Assembly: GCF_963676685.1 (NCBI RefSeq)
Contig: NC_092351.1
Location: 38,926,733-38,990,732 of the forward strand
DNA length: 64,000 nucleotides
DNA from: Mytilus edulis
Lineage: Eukaryota > Mollusca > Bivalvia > Mytilida > Mytilidae
Reading direction: 5' to 3'
The number at the start of each line of letters is the position of its first letter. Within the stretch, counting starts at the first letter, position 1. This document shows positions 55,201 through 64,000 of this stretch, piece after piece. The notes under the pieces are model-generated. The model had not been told where the DNA came from. It ran no database searches and was given only the letters and a program-made list of their open reading frames with translations. The translations under genes and the position numbers were made by a program.

Positions 55201-55435
55201 TCTCTAGTTATTAAATGACTTATTACATACATGATAGCACATCTACATTGTATATATTATTATTCAGATTTTTAAAATTGATTTATAAATTATACGTTTG
55301 GCGTTTATCCATAAGTTTGTACAAGTATTTAAGATAAGTCTATTTTGTTTGATTAATGTACAGTCCGTGTTCAGTTTGCATCGAAATTTATCAATATATA
55401 TATATTTGACTTTTTGTGAAATGAATAAGACCTCT
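55201..55435. other. AT-rich spacer
   Basis: Nothing recognised. Confidence 0.3.
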
Positions 55436-55439
55436 TTTA

Positions 55440-55620
55440 TTTGGAGCAGGATATGCTTATCCTTCCGAAGCACCTGAGATCATCCCCAGTTTTTGGTGGG
55501 GTTCGTGTTGCTTAGTCTTTAGTTTTGTCTGAGTGTGTCTTCTGTACTTTTATTTGTCGGTTTTTCATGTCTGTTTGTCTTTTTATTTTTAGCAACGGCG
55601 TTGTCCCACTTTTATAGGAA
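55440..55620 (+). repeat. RT-B 3' UTR fragment
   Basis: GGAGCAGGATATGCTTATCC, GCACCTGAGATCATCCCCAG and TTCGTGTTGCTTAGTCTTTA. Confidence 0.8.
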
Positions 55621-56670
55621 CATATTTACTTTATTTAATATTAAAAAAAAACAATTGGACTTATAGAACTCAAATCTTCTGCAATATTTTTTCTCCCCTC
55701 CTGATTTTCACAAAAATGTTACGATTTAGATTATGATAGCATGAAAATGACAGGTAAGGGGACATAATAATTAAAGTTTGCTTAACTTGACCATACTTCT
55801 TAAAGGTATGATTTGATTATTAAAATTCAATACTTACAGTCAAATGAGAAATAAAAACTTTTTGAAAATCTCTTATAATATCACTTGATTAGCGTCCAAG
55901 GGCGTAAACATCTATGTGTATGTAGTCATACGTTTATTTGCTATAAACAATAAATGTTATTGTAAACTTACATTTTATCGAAGCTTCCCTGACGTATGAA
56001 AAGGAAATAAAACGTCCGCAGGAAATAAAAATTTGAAAAATATTTGCTTGTTTCTTCTTGTTGTCAACATAAGTACGGAAGTGCAATAAATCACGTGATA
56101 CACATTTATTTAAACCTTTAAATATTAATAAAGAGTTTAAAATACACATTCACCTGACTGGATAAAGGGTCAATGATTGTGATACTTGATACGAATGACT
56201 AACGGTTTACGTAATCAGAAACAGGGGAAGCATTATCTAGTTGTTTCGGGTAACTCCTTTATTATTTGTTTATTAAAATTTTGTAATATATCGAGTGACA
56301 AAAGATTTTTAACTGATTGACTTTTTAAAATAATTGAATCATGTAGTATCGGTTCAACAGGTCCTTACGACCATATATGTAAGAAGAATAACTATTATAT
56401 CTTTATGTCTCATTATCACTTGACATAAGCTTAGAAAATTTTAAAATATACATCACAATTAGTCATAACACTTGAATGGAGTAAGAAAGAGGGGTCAGTG
56501 TAAAAGACATACAGTATTGATATCTGATATAAACCTAAATTTATATATTAAGTTACCTACATGATTAGTGACTACAATAAAACAAGTTATTAGTACTCGA
56601 TGATGATAAATCGAGGTTCGAGAATTTGATAAAATGTGCGCCTCTTCTTATTTGTTGTTGTTGCTTTCTT
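55621..56670. other. AT-rich spacer; no gene
   Basis: Only short unsupported ORFs on both strands. Confidence 0.35.
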
Positions 56671-56673
56671 TCT

Positions 56674-56915
56674 TATATGAGGCCCCTCATGGGGGGTCCT
56701 AGTAATCACATAATCACCATTTTTTTGCCAATATAATCACATAATCATTAAATATTTGCTTATCTTTAGTAATCAAATAATCATAAACTAAAAATACAGT
56801 CCTAGGTAATCAAATAATCATGAAATATTTGGCTTAATAATCAAATAATCATTAAAAAAACGGCCAAGTAATCACATAATCAAAAACCCCATGAGGGCCC
56901 TCTTATATGAAATCC
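56674..56915. mobile_element. Short inverted-repeat element packed with TAATCA dimers
   Basis: Ends TTATATGAGGCCCCTCATGG and CCCCATGAGGGCCCTCTTAT are imperfect inverted repeats. Inside, six copies of TAATCA(A/C)ATAATCA occur at ~31-38-bp spacing (near 56703, 56734, 56769, 56807, 56836, 56868). Confidence 0.7.
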
Positions 56916-57057
56916 GATAAATGTGTGAAAAAAAGCTTTTCAATTTTTTATCTTTGTCTGATGTAAGTTAACCCAGAAAAGTGGTTCGGACACACCATAT
57001 ATAAAGTTTTTATTTTCGTTTTACACTCAGAGTGGTTATATTTGACGCAATGACCAT

Positions 57058-57195
57058 AAAAAGAAGAAGATGTGATAAGATTACCAATGAGACAACTCTT
57101 CAGAAATTAACAACGATAGGCCACCGTAAGGACTTCAACAATGAGCAAAACCCATACCGCAAAATCAACGATAAAAGGCGCTAATGACAAGTGTA
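57058..57195 (+). repeat. Repeat C
   Basis: AAGAAGATGTGATAAGATTA, CAATGAGACAACTCTTCAGA and ACAACGATAGGCCACCGTAA. Confidence 0.75.
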
Positions 57196-57325
57196 AGTTT
57201 TTTTTACCAATTTATACAACAAAAACAATGGCCTAATAAATGTACAAAATGTACGCGTACGCAGAATGAATATGTAACAGCAACAAACGACAACCACTGA
57301 ATTACAGTCTCCCGACTTGGGACAG

Positions 57326-57735
57326 GCAAACGCGCGTCTGGCGTATTAAATTATAATCCTGGTACTTTTGATAACTATTTACACCACTGGGTCGATGCCA
57401 CTGCTGGTGGACGTTTCGTCCCCGAGGGTATCACCAGCCCAGTAGTCAGCACTTCGGTGTTGACATGAATATCAATTATATGGTCATTTTTATAAATTTT
57501 CTGTAACAAAACTTTAAATTTTTCGAAAAACTAAGGATTTTCTTACCCCAGGAGTAGATAACCTTAGCCGTATTTGGTACAATTTTTTTGGAATTTTGGG
57601 TCCTCATTGCTCTTCAACTTTGTATTTGTTTGGCTTTTTAACTGTTTTGATCTGAGCGTCACTGATGAGTCTTATGTAGACGAAACGCGCGTCTGGCGTA
57701 TTAAATTATAATCCTGGTACTTTTGATAACTACAT
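57326..57735 (-). mobile_element. Repeat A, minus, flanked by a duplicate of its own end
   Basis: ACGCGCGTCTGGCGTATTAA with ATTATAATCCTGGTACTTTT occurs at both 57331 and 57683, enclosing ~310 bp of repeat A interior (GGGTATCACCAGCCCAGTAG, GAGCGTCACTGATGAGTCTT). Best read as a tandem-dimer remnant. Confidence 0.8.
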
Positions 57736-57950
57736 ACATACAGAATGTTGCGGGGTTAACATGTAAGCGAGATCCCAACCTTCCTCTAACCTGGAACAGT
57801 TATGTTACAGAACAACATAAGAACGAACTATAAAAATCAGTGTGAAACAGGCTTAACTCATCTAATAGAAACAGACAGAAATACATCTAACAAAAAAAAA
57901 CAAAGAGGACGATGACGTAATTGTTGTAAAACACCATTATGATATTATTA

Positions 57951-58380
57951 GTTACACAGTGTGCAATTGTCCTAATACGAGAATTTATCGGGTAAATAAA
58001 ATTCATATCGGGTGAGGCGAAGCCAAACCCGATATGAATTTTATTGACCCGATAAATTTCGTATTAGGACAATTGAACACTGTGTAACGAATTTATCCTG
58101 ATTTTGTTATATTACATATTATTATATTGAAATTAAATTTTAGAACAACATCAACAAATATATTTTAGATATTTAATCTAAAACTATGAAAAATAAAAAA
58201 AAATATTATGATTAAAGCAACTCATTTTTTTTATTAGGTCAATGGTATAAGGGAGATAATTTCAATAGATGTAATAAATAAGGGAGATAATTCCAATTGA
58301 CGTGATAAAAAATTGTACTGAAATTTATTAGGACAATATCAGCCAATCAAATTGCGAGAAATTTTTCTAAATCAGGATAA
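57951..58380 (+). repeat. Foldback element FB2 with GGCGAAGCC apex
   Basis: Arms 57951-58012 and 58028-58088 differ at about three positions (outer GTTACACAGTGTGC, inner CATATCGGG). The apex GGC-GAA-GCC is at 58016-58024. TTATCCTGATTT (58093-58104) is inverted as AAATCAGGATAA (58369-58380). The body has two AAGGGAGATAATT motifs, TTGACGTG and CAGCCAATCAAATT (58340). Confidence 0.8.
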
Positions 58381-58399
58381 TACGATATATAATATGACA

Positions 58400-59100
58400 A
58401 AGCATCATTTTGTAAACAGATCTAGACGAAATGTTTGAAAATTTGAAGATCTTATGAATCGCAGCAACCGTCTGACATGAACAAGCTATATATATCCATT
58501 TGATGTCACATTCTTAACTTTATTAAAAGATTAATTGATAGAAAGTTTAAAATGGATAAAATTTGGATGACAGTTTAAGCAATGTATCCACTCCAACAAC
58601 TTCTGAAACGACATATAAAAAATGGGACGACCGAAAGCTGTTGATATTTAGAAGATAAAGAATTTTCCACACAATCCATAGCATATGCTTGAGTAAGGAA
58701 CATACCAAAAAATCAACCATTTTTTTCCTGAAGATAGTTCAAAGATTGTGTCTTTTTCATAATTCATTTACTAAATTAGAACATTTTTTTTTCTCTTTTC
58801 AACAATTTACACAATCTTGCTTGCAAATGCACTCCTTTTACTTAAAGGTATCAATAAGTGTACAATAGGTTTTAACAACATAATCTTGTTTAAAAATTGT
58901 ACAAGCTCTCAACATGTTAAGCCCATAACTTGCATAGAAGATGATGAATCAACATTTATTCATCAATATATTTATCAATGCCTGTAATAACCAAAATATA
59001 TTTGTTGACAGCAGTGTTAGTATTGCAAAAGTCAAACCACACCTTTTTCAAGTACGGCGTTTTAGAAACCGCGAAGTTCCAATCATGGACAGTATATGTG
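58400..59100. other. AT-rich spacer; no gene
   Basis: No ORF of note or repeat identified. Confidence 0.35.
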
Positions 59101-59104
59101 ATTA

Positions 59105-59265
59105 GGTGATCCAGAATTTTTTATAAGGGGGGGGGGGGGGTCGGGGGGCACTGACTGCTATACGAGGGGACCCGCTATAGTCTTGCCTCAGTATTTCCCT
59201 ATATAATCAACCAAATTTTTCCAATGAAGGGTGGTGGGGACAACTATCCGCCTATGTATGTTTCA
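59105..59265. mobile_element. GGCGGAT-type short element, diverged
   Basis: GCACTGACTGCTATACGAGG, TATAATCAACCAAATTTTTC and CTATCCGCC match the element at 12966. The left end includes a G-run. Confidence 0.55.
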
Positions 59266-59469
59266 AAATTTCCTAATCTTGCTGTATCTGTAATATGATA
59301 CGGCTCTGCATGTTAGTCAAATAAGTATAGAGGTGGTTCTGTGGAACTTCCAATTTATAGTAGAAATCCAGTTTCTCATCTCCAAAAATCAATGTAAATG
59401 GTAAACGAACATTTACTAAGCAAATATAATTTATGCAACATGATTTTATTTTCATTAGATATGTCGTAG

Positions 59470-59660
59470 CTTCCCGGCCACGGAAGAACAAAAAAATTGC
59501 TAACGCAAATTTACAGATCTTACATTGTTCTGCTGTTATTTAGACACATTATATATACAGAATGTGTTTTTAACCTTGAATCACCATCACGGTTGATCCG
59601 ATGGATAAAATTTGTTATAGAGTCGTAACTAGTTCAGACGTACTTCTAATACAATTATTT
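59470..59660 (+). mobile_element. SINE, head-less fragment
   Basis: TTGCTAACGCAAATTTACAG, CACCATCACGGTTGATCCGA, TAGAGTCGTAACTAGTTCAG and ACGTACTT correspond to the central domain and tail of the SINE at 38790. Confidence 0.65.
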
Positions 59661-59826
59661 CTGTGACTGCACCTAACATAAATTTGAAGGATCCGTTACA
59701 ATAGTTAATTCAGCTGATCTGTAACAATTCCATCTTCATACCCTACATATCATGCAAAGTGTTACGACGCTGTATTTAAACTGACGAGGGAAAGTAACAC
59801 CTGGCCACCGAAAGCTTTATTATTGT

Positions 59827-60000
59827 AGAGCCTAGTAGTCTAGTGGTATAGCGCGTCGGACACAGTGCAAGGCGATTTGATACTACGATATGTCAGTAGC
59901 ATGAGTTCGAATCCCAGCCACGGAAAAACAAACAATTTGCTAACGCAAATTTACTGATCTGACTTTGTTGGGCTATTATTTAGACAAATTATATTCATAA
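59827..60000 (+). mobile_element. tRNA-derived SINE, head plus centre
   Basis: TAGTCTAGTGGTATAGCG (A box) and TGAGTTCGAATCCCAG (B box), then TTGCTAACGCAAATTTACTG and TTTGTTGGGCTATTATTTAG. The tail is missing. Not a tRNA gene: arm pairing is incomplete and the head is over-long. Confidence 0.7.
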
Positions 60001-60083
60001 AGATAACAAACAGATAAATTTTCTTGTTCGATATTTACTCGATCTTGCTCCTTTACAACATCCGCATAAAGTGAAAGTGTAAC

Positions 60084-60608
60084 ATGCACGAACTAATTCT
60101 ATTCCTTGTCACTTACTTCATATTCGCAAAAAAAGATACAAAGACTTTGAGAAGGAATCTTTATACAGTACAGGACTACGATGTTACAAGTAGAACGAGA
60201 CTGGACCAAAGCAAACCTGTCGATGTCAATATGGCATTGTCTCTTACTGGCTTTGAAGAGCTCAACGAAGCCGAGGTAAACTTGCTACTACAGGATACGT
60301 CGATATTTAATGGACGGATGAACTACTAACCTGGTCACACGAAGATTATGGAGGAATAAGGCAAATTGTTGTTCCGCAGAATTTGATGTGGAAGCCTGAT
60401 TTATCTTTCGAAAAAGAGATTTATGGTTTAGCATCGCTCAGTTCAGAACACATTATAGACCGAAAATTCTATAACGGAACTGTATCTGAGATACCCGTAT
60501 GTTGCAAGGGAGAGGACCAGCATTTGATGTCCTATTCATTATCCGCCATCTTTAAGTGTGCATACAAATTTCTACATCATATTATCGTGTATAAACCTGA
60601 ACAACTTT
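60084..60608 (+). pseudogene. Nicotinic-acetylcholine-receptor-like ligand-binding domain, intronless, frameshifted
   Basis: The ATG at 60084 starts a signal-peptide-like MHELILFLVTYFIFA. KTLRRNLYTVQDYDVTSRTR, PVDVNMALSLTGFEELNEAE, (shifted) WTDELLTWSHEDYGGI, QIVVPQNLMWKPDLSFE and FYNGTV follow in Cys-loop receptor order. The family binds transmitter in this extracellular domain. At least three frameshifts/stops occur: before WTDEL (TAA at 60309), after NGTV, and around a DV-FPF-like stretch. It ends near a CAYKF (TCEIKF-like) match, before the Cys-loop finishes. No introns interrupt regions normally spread over several exons, so a retroposed origin is plausible. No transmembrane part found downstream. 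Confidence 0.75.
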
Positions 60609-60611
60609 GAA

Positions 60612-60985
60612 AGATATGTTCAAGGTTGAATGTTTTAAATTAAATACAAAGGTATTGCAAAAACAGATAATTTAGAAATTGTAATGATAAGATATTAAAA
60701 TCAGAGAAAAATGTCAATAACCCATATCGTCAAGGTTCCTCAAAGTTAACATTTTTGGCCATTGTTTACATTTCTAAGAAATGGGATTGTCACTTACCAT
60801 TCTCAAAGAAAATGATCAACAACACCCAAATACAATAACAATGAAATATAAATAAAACTCAATGGAATTTCTGAAAACGAAAAGGTAATATTCCTCTTTG
60901 AAGTCGAAGAAGTCTCATTCATTGAATGTTTGTATTGCGGGATAGATCTTACTAACTATCAGATTTTATATAACAAAATAATATA
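60612..60985. other. Spacer; no gene
   Basis: Nothing recognised. Confidence 0.3.
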
Positions 60986-60989
60986 TAGA

Positions 60990-61155
60990 TATAGGAAGAT
61001 GTGGTATGAGTGCCAATGAGACAGCTCTCCTGACCATCCAAGTAACAATACATAAAGGTAAACCATTACAGGTCAAGGTACGGCCTTTAACACGGAGTCT
61101 TGGCTCACACCGAACAGCAAGCTGTCCCTCTGCTATCTTTCGCACCTCTTTACTT
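60990..61155 (+). repeat. Repeat C joined to an RT-B 3' terminus
   Basis: GGAAGATGTGGTATGAGTGC and GGTCAAGGTACGGCCTTTAA, then CTGCTATCTTTCGCACCTCT, the RT-B end. Confidence 0.65.
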
Positions 61156-61553
61156 AAATACGAATTATAGAAAAATTAAATGCTGTTAATAGATATAAAA
61201 CAGAAATAATAAACTAATTTTATAAAAGATGGGTGGGATTAGGGTTATGTGTTTCACATTATTTGTGTGTCAATCTCTTTTCTTTTGGGAATATTGCCGG
61301 GGTTTTGCGACTTCAATGGTTCGCCAAAATTGAATTTTTTTTATGCATAGTACATGCAGGAACATATATATACTGTTCCCAGGTACATGTATAGTAAAAA
61401 CGACCAAGATAAAACATATGTGTAATTCACAAATATATTATTGTACAAATAACAATGATCACACACTATGTCATATTATTATCGCGAAATAATTAAAGAG
61501 TTTCAAAAAATGATAAAAAATGTTTACACATAGTTTAATAATTTATGTTATAA

Positions 61554-61805
61554 GTATTGACCAAGCAAGTCGGTATATACGATTTAATCTGTACGGCTCT
61601 GGTGATCCTAATTAACCCGAACGACGTAGGAGTTCATGTTAAAGGGTCATTCAGACCGTGCAGATTAAATCGTGATTGGCCAATAACTGTTTTAACACAT
61701 GACGCCATCAATTTACGTGAACGTTTTAGAAATGTGGACGATTTCCGCAATCCACGGATCCTAGGAAAGCTTCTTGTAGGGTCGTGGAAGGGGGAAATAC
61801 GACTT
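61554..61805 (+). CDS. Orphan exon candidate with a strong donor
   Basis: The frame is open from 61554 and reads LICTALVILINPNDVGVHVK, then SFRPCRLNRDWPITVLTHDA, LRERFRNVDDFRNPR and LVGSWKGEIRL. GACTTTG|GTAAGTTTT is a near-consensus 5' splice site at about 61807. The charged composition differs from background ORFs. The acceptor side (TTATAAG) is weak. No ATG precedes it, so it would be an internal exon. Family not recognised and no partner exon found. Confidence 0.35.
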
Positions 61806-61819
61806 TGGTAAGTTTTAAA

Positions 61820-62140
61820 TTAACTTTTTTTTAGATTTAGACTTATTCCATTGACTCTAAAACTAATCCAAATCAGATTTCTGTTATTCGGATATTTTAA
61901 GATACATTTCTTTTTTTGTAGAAATATCCAAAAATTGTTTTAACTATCTTTCTGACTTTAATAAAACACTGATTTAAGATTTACGTTGTACACAAAATAT
62001 GATGAAATATTTTATGTCCCAGCTTAGATAAAAAAAAATAAAAAAAAGGAATGAGATACCATTCTTTTTTCCTATTTTAAAACTACGATGTTTGCACAAA
62101 GTTCAACTTTGTCGAAGTTATAAGGCAGACCGGCGGTGGA
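61820..62140. other. AT-rich spacer
   Basis: No feature beyond the presumed intron after the orphan exon. Confidence 0.3.
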
Positions 62141-62214
62141 TTCATGGATGGGGGGGGGGGAGGGGGGGGCGAATAGGTCGTTCACCCTTGGATTGGACAA
62201 AGAATAATGTTTTG

Positions 62215-62628
62215 GTCCGAGACCACAATTATTTCGTAGTGCATTTCTTTTAGAACATAAATAAAAATAAAAAAATCCCACCTGCGCTTTCTCAAAGATT
62301 TTTTTACAGTGTGTTGTTCTACTTTTGGGACAAATTATATCAAAATTATAGAAAACTTCATCGGCTCTAACTCAAAATATGGACAATTTTATGTCTTCCG
62401 AAGTGCTAATTTTTAACCTTTTTCAGCTGGACCAAATCACTACTTTCCTTTAAAATTCTGGACCCAAATTTTTTTACAGTGTAATTTCACCCCCTACTTG
62501 CAATTTGAGGCATTAAACATGGAGAAATAAATTTGGAAGAGGTATAAAAATTAATGGCAAGTAACCCACTGTCAACACTAGGGACTGAACAACGAAAATC
62601 AAGGGACGACAATTGTGGTCTCGGACCT
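62215..62628. mobile_element. MITE-like element with GGTCCGAGACCACAATT ends
   Basis: GGTCCGAGACCACAATTATT (62215) is mirrored by ACAATTGTGGTCTCGGACC ending at 62628. TTTT lies on both outer sides, a possible target duplication. TTTTTTTACAGTGT occurs twice inside. No ORF. Confidence 0.75.
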
Positions 62629-62639
62629 TTTAGCATAAT

Positions 62640-63460
62640 AATGTTATAATATTGCTTTTAGTCTCGCTACACTCGGTGAAATTTTCTTAATTTTGTAGAA
62701 TAACGCCCCTTTTAAAATCCAGTTACCGCCCATAAAGGTAAAAATAGATTTGAACTGTGCAGTATATCTGAGGTAGTTAATGCACACCTTTGCTGTGCAT
62801 TATCCAGACTATAGCACAGTTAGAACAAAGAGATTTTACTCATGTCATGTGTTAATAATATTTATATTTTTTTTAGGTGTTATAGGACTATTATTTTGTT
62901 AACACTTGCTGTCAGTAACAATCTGACAAATGCTAGAATAAGGAATATTTGCAGATAATAATTTGCCTGATGAACATATTACAAATTTGTTTTCTTTTTC
63001 GCTTATTATCAAAAAGGAACAGGGGGGAATTATCTTATATTATAACCGAAATCAAATTATTGAACATTTTCAAAAAAAAAGACAAACAAAAAGAATCACA
63101 AGCGGAACAATGATTGGACTCCTAATAGGTAATTGCAAAGCAAATGAATAACAGAAGAAAAATCTAAACAATTGCACTGAAGATCAAATTGATGTACAAA
63201 AAAAATTATTGCAGATTTACATCACGCTTTTTTCATGTAGAAATATGCGGTTTAAAATCGTTAATGAAAATCACTGCTTACATTCAATTACCGGTACCAT
63301 AAACCCGATCAACATTATTGTTCTATGTATGTAGGTACTTCATGTCACGAGTAGTATCACTATTATGAACTATGCGTACAAAAGATATATTATATTTACT
63401 GTACAAGTCTGAATCAATGAAGGGAAATTTTATTTTCGTAAGGAGCAATAAACATCTTAG
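62640..63460. other. Spacer before the right-edge gene
   Basis: A 62-codon Lys-rich ORF (62963-63151) is unsupported. No repeats recognised. Confidence 0.3.
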
Positions 63461-63466
63461 TGTAGA

Positions 63467-64000
63467 TTAGTTTGATGAGTTTTTCCTTGAAGTTTTCGAT
63501 TCCTTTTTGGATTTATTCAAATCTTTTTCTTTTGGAAGCTTTGATGTTTTGCAGGCTTCTTCTAATTTTCGTTGGATTGTTCCAGTCCGTTTCACGTTTT
63601 CATTTAATTGGTTTCCTAACTTGCTGTAAAATTTTATTCTATTCCCAACTTTTGAATCAGTCGATAAGTCTGGTATTCCACAATTAGCATCGACAGTTTG
63701 ATTATTAGGAGGTTCGTACTTATCATGCGTTTTAGTTTCACTGGTATGTGTGGTAGGGTTTATAGATCCGTCCAATGAAAAAGTTTTTGGTTCATATTTA
63801 TCATCATGAGATTTGCTGTTGTCTATATCAGTTCCTTCTTTTTGTGTATGATCTCCTTTACGAACAGAGATATTCATTTTGTCAAATTTAATTTCTGGTT
63901 TGCCTTGAGTGGTATGACTTGTTTTAATAGAAATATTTTCGTATTGATTCTTGGATTTACATTGATGTTGCGTAACTTTATTTGAAGAATTTTCAAATTC
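63467..64000 (-). CDS. 3' coding end of a gene entering from the right (possible Mieap-like tail)
   Basis: The minus frame is open from the window edge (64000) through 177 codons to a stop at 63467. The protein is hydrophilic and Lys/Ser/Thr/Asn-rich, with HDKYEP occurring twice as degenerate repeats (KSHDDKYEPKTFS, KTHDKYEPPNN) and a basic end (KKESKTSRKNSSN). The upstream ATG at 63877 is internal. Composition and basic terminus resemble the 436-aa gene's tail and strand is the same, so a third family member is possible, but no Mieap-domain motif is inside the window. Alternatively an unrelated disordered tail. Confidence 0.5.
   Translation of the reverse strand, partial: EFENSSNKVTQHQCKSKNQYENISIKTSHTTQGKPEIKFDKMNISVRKGDHTQKEGTDIDNSKSHDDKYEPKTFSLDGSINPTTHTSETKTHDKYEPPNNQTVDANCGIPDLSTDSKVGNRIKFYSKLGNQLNENVKRTGTIQRKLEEACKTSKLPKEKDLNKSKKESKTSRKNSSN

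Noticed and set aside
57326-57735. Interpretation as a miniature LTR retrotransposon
   Set aside because: The direct repeats are the ordinary end of repeat A and lack TG...CA termini, primer-binding site and polypurine tract.
59827-59935. Possible tRNA gene with A and B boxes
   Set aside because: No complete cloverleaf, over-long head, and continuation into a SINE body shared with 38790-39060.

Overview
The window reads as nuclear DNA of a bivalve mollusc, most likely a marine mussel (Mytilus-like). It is AT-rich, has very few long ORFs, shows spliced exons with canonical GT/AG borders, and is packed with interspersed repeats that I associate with mussel genomes. Examples are a family with the core GCCAGACGCGCGTTTCGTCT, retroelement 3' tails, CGTCGT tracts and poly-G-ended short elements. 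Nothing bacterial or organellar is visible. No CRISPR array, rRNA or canonical tRNA gene was seen.

Genes. The best cellular gene is a complete five-exon minus-strand gene (54598 down to 49728) for a 436-residue protein resembling the expanded molluscan Mieap/SPATA18 (mitochondria-eating protein) family. All splice phases agree. A paralogous first exon lies at the left edge (342 to 161, minus). An open Lys/Ser-rich minus-strand tail at the right edge (64000 to 63467) may end a third gene. A second family of small (~142 aa) Cys-rich four-TM proteins occurs at about 4.5, 14.7, 18.8, 30.2 and 40.7 kb on the plus strand. Copies 1 and 4 are intact, copy 2 is broken by a retroelement tail, copy 3 is decayed and internally duplicated, and copy 5 lacks its start and is frameshifted. 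Shared flanks show that about 14-43 kb is a tandem segmental duplication with units of roughly 10-11 kb. An intronless, frameshifted nicotinic-receptor-like ligand-binding-domain pseudogene lies at 60.1-60.6 kb.

Mobile DNA. A 5'-truncated LINE with an intact 748-codon reverse-transcriptase ORF sits at 44.0-46.65 kb, inside a larger TACCCAG-ended element (42.83-48.17 kb) carrying CAACGTTGG minisatellites near both ends. Two retroelement families are present mainly as 3' fragments (RT-A and RT-B below). There are also remnants of a Harbinger-type DDE transposase, a YqaJ-type nuclease, tRNA-derived SINEs, a 2.4-kb Helitron-like element with four ~501-bp monomers, and several short inverted-repeat elements. 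Nested insertions give unusually clean empty/filled-site comparisons.

Most unusual signal. Five long foldback hairpins (about 14.3, 27.2, 36.4, 52.7 and 58.0 kb) have near-complementary arms. Four are capped by a C-GNA-G triloop apex and the fifth by a related GCGAAAGC apex. In at least four, the sequence just outside one arm is repeated in inverted form 150-500 bp away. Two copies differ in sequence but remain self-complementary, so folding seems preserved while sequence drifts. I know of no description of this family.
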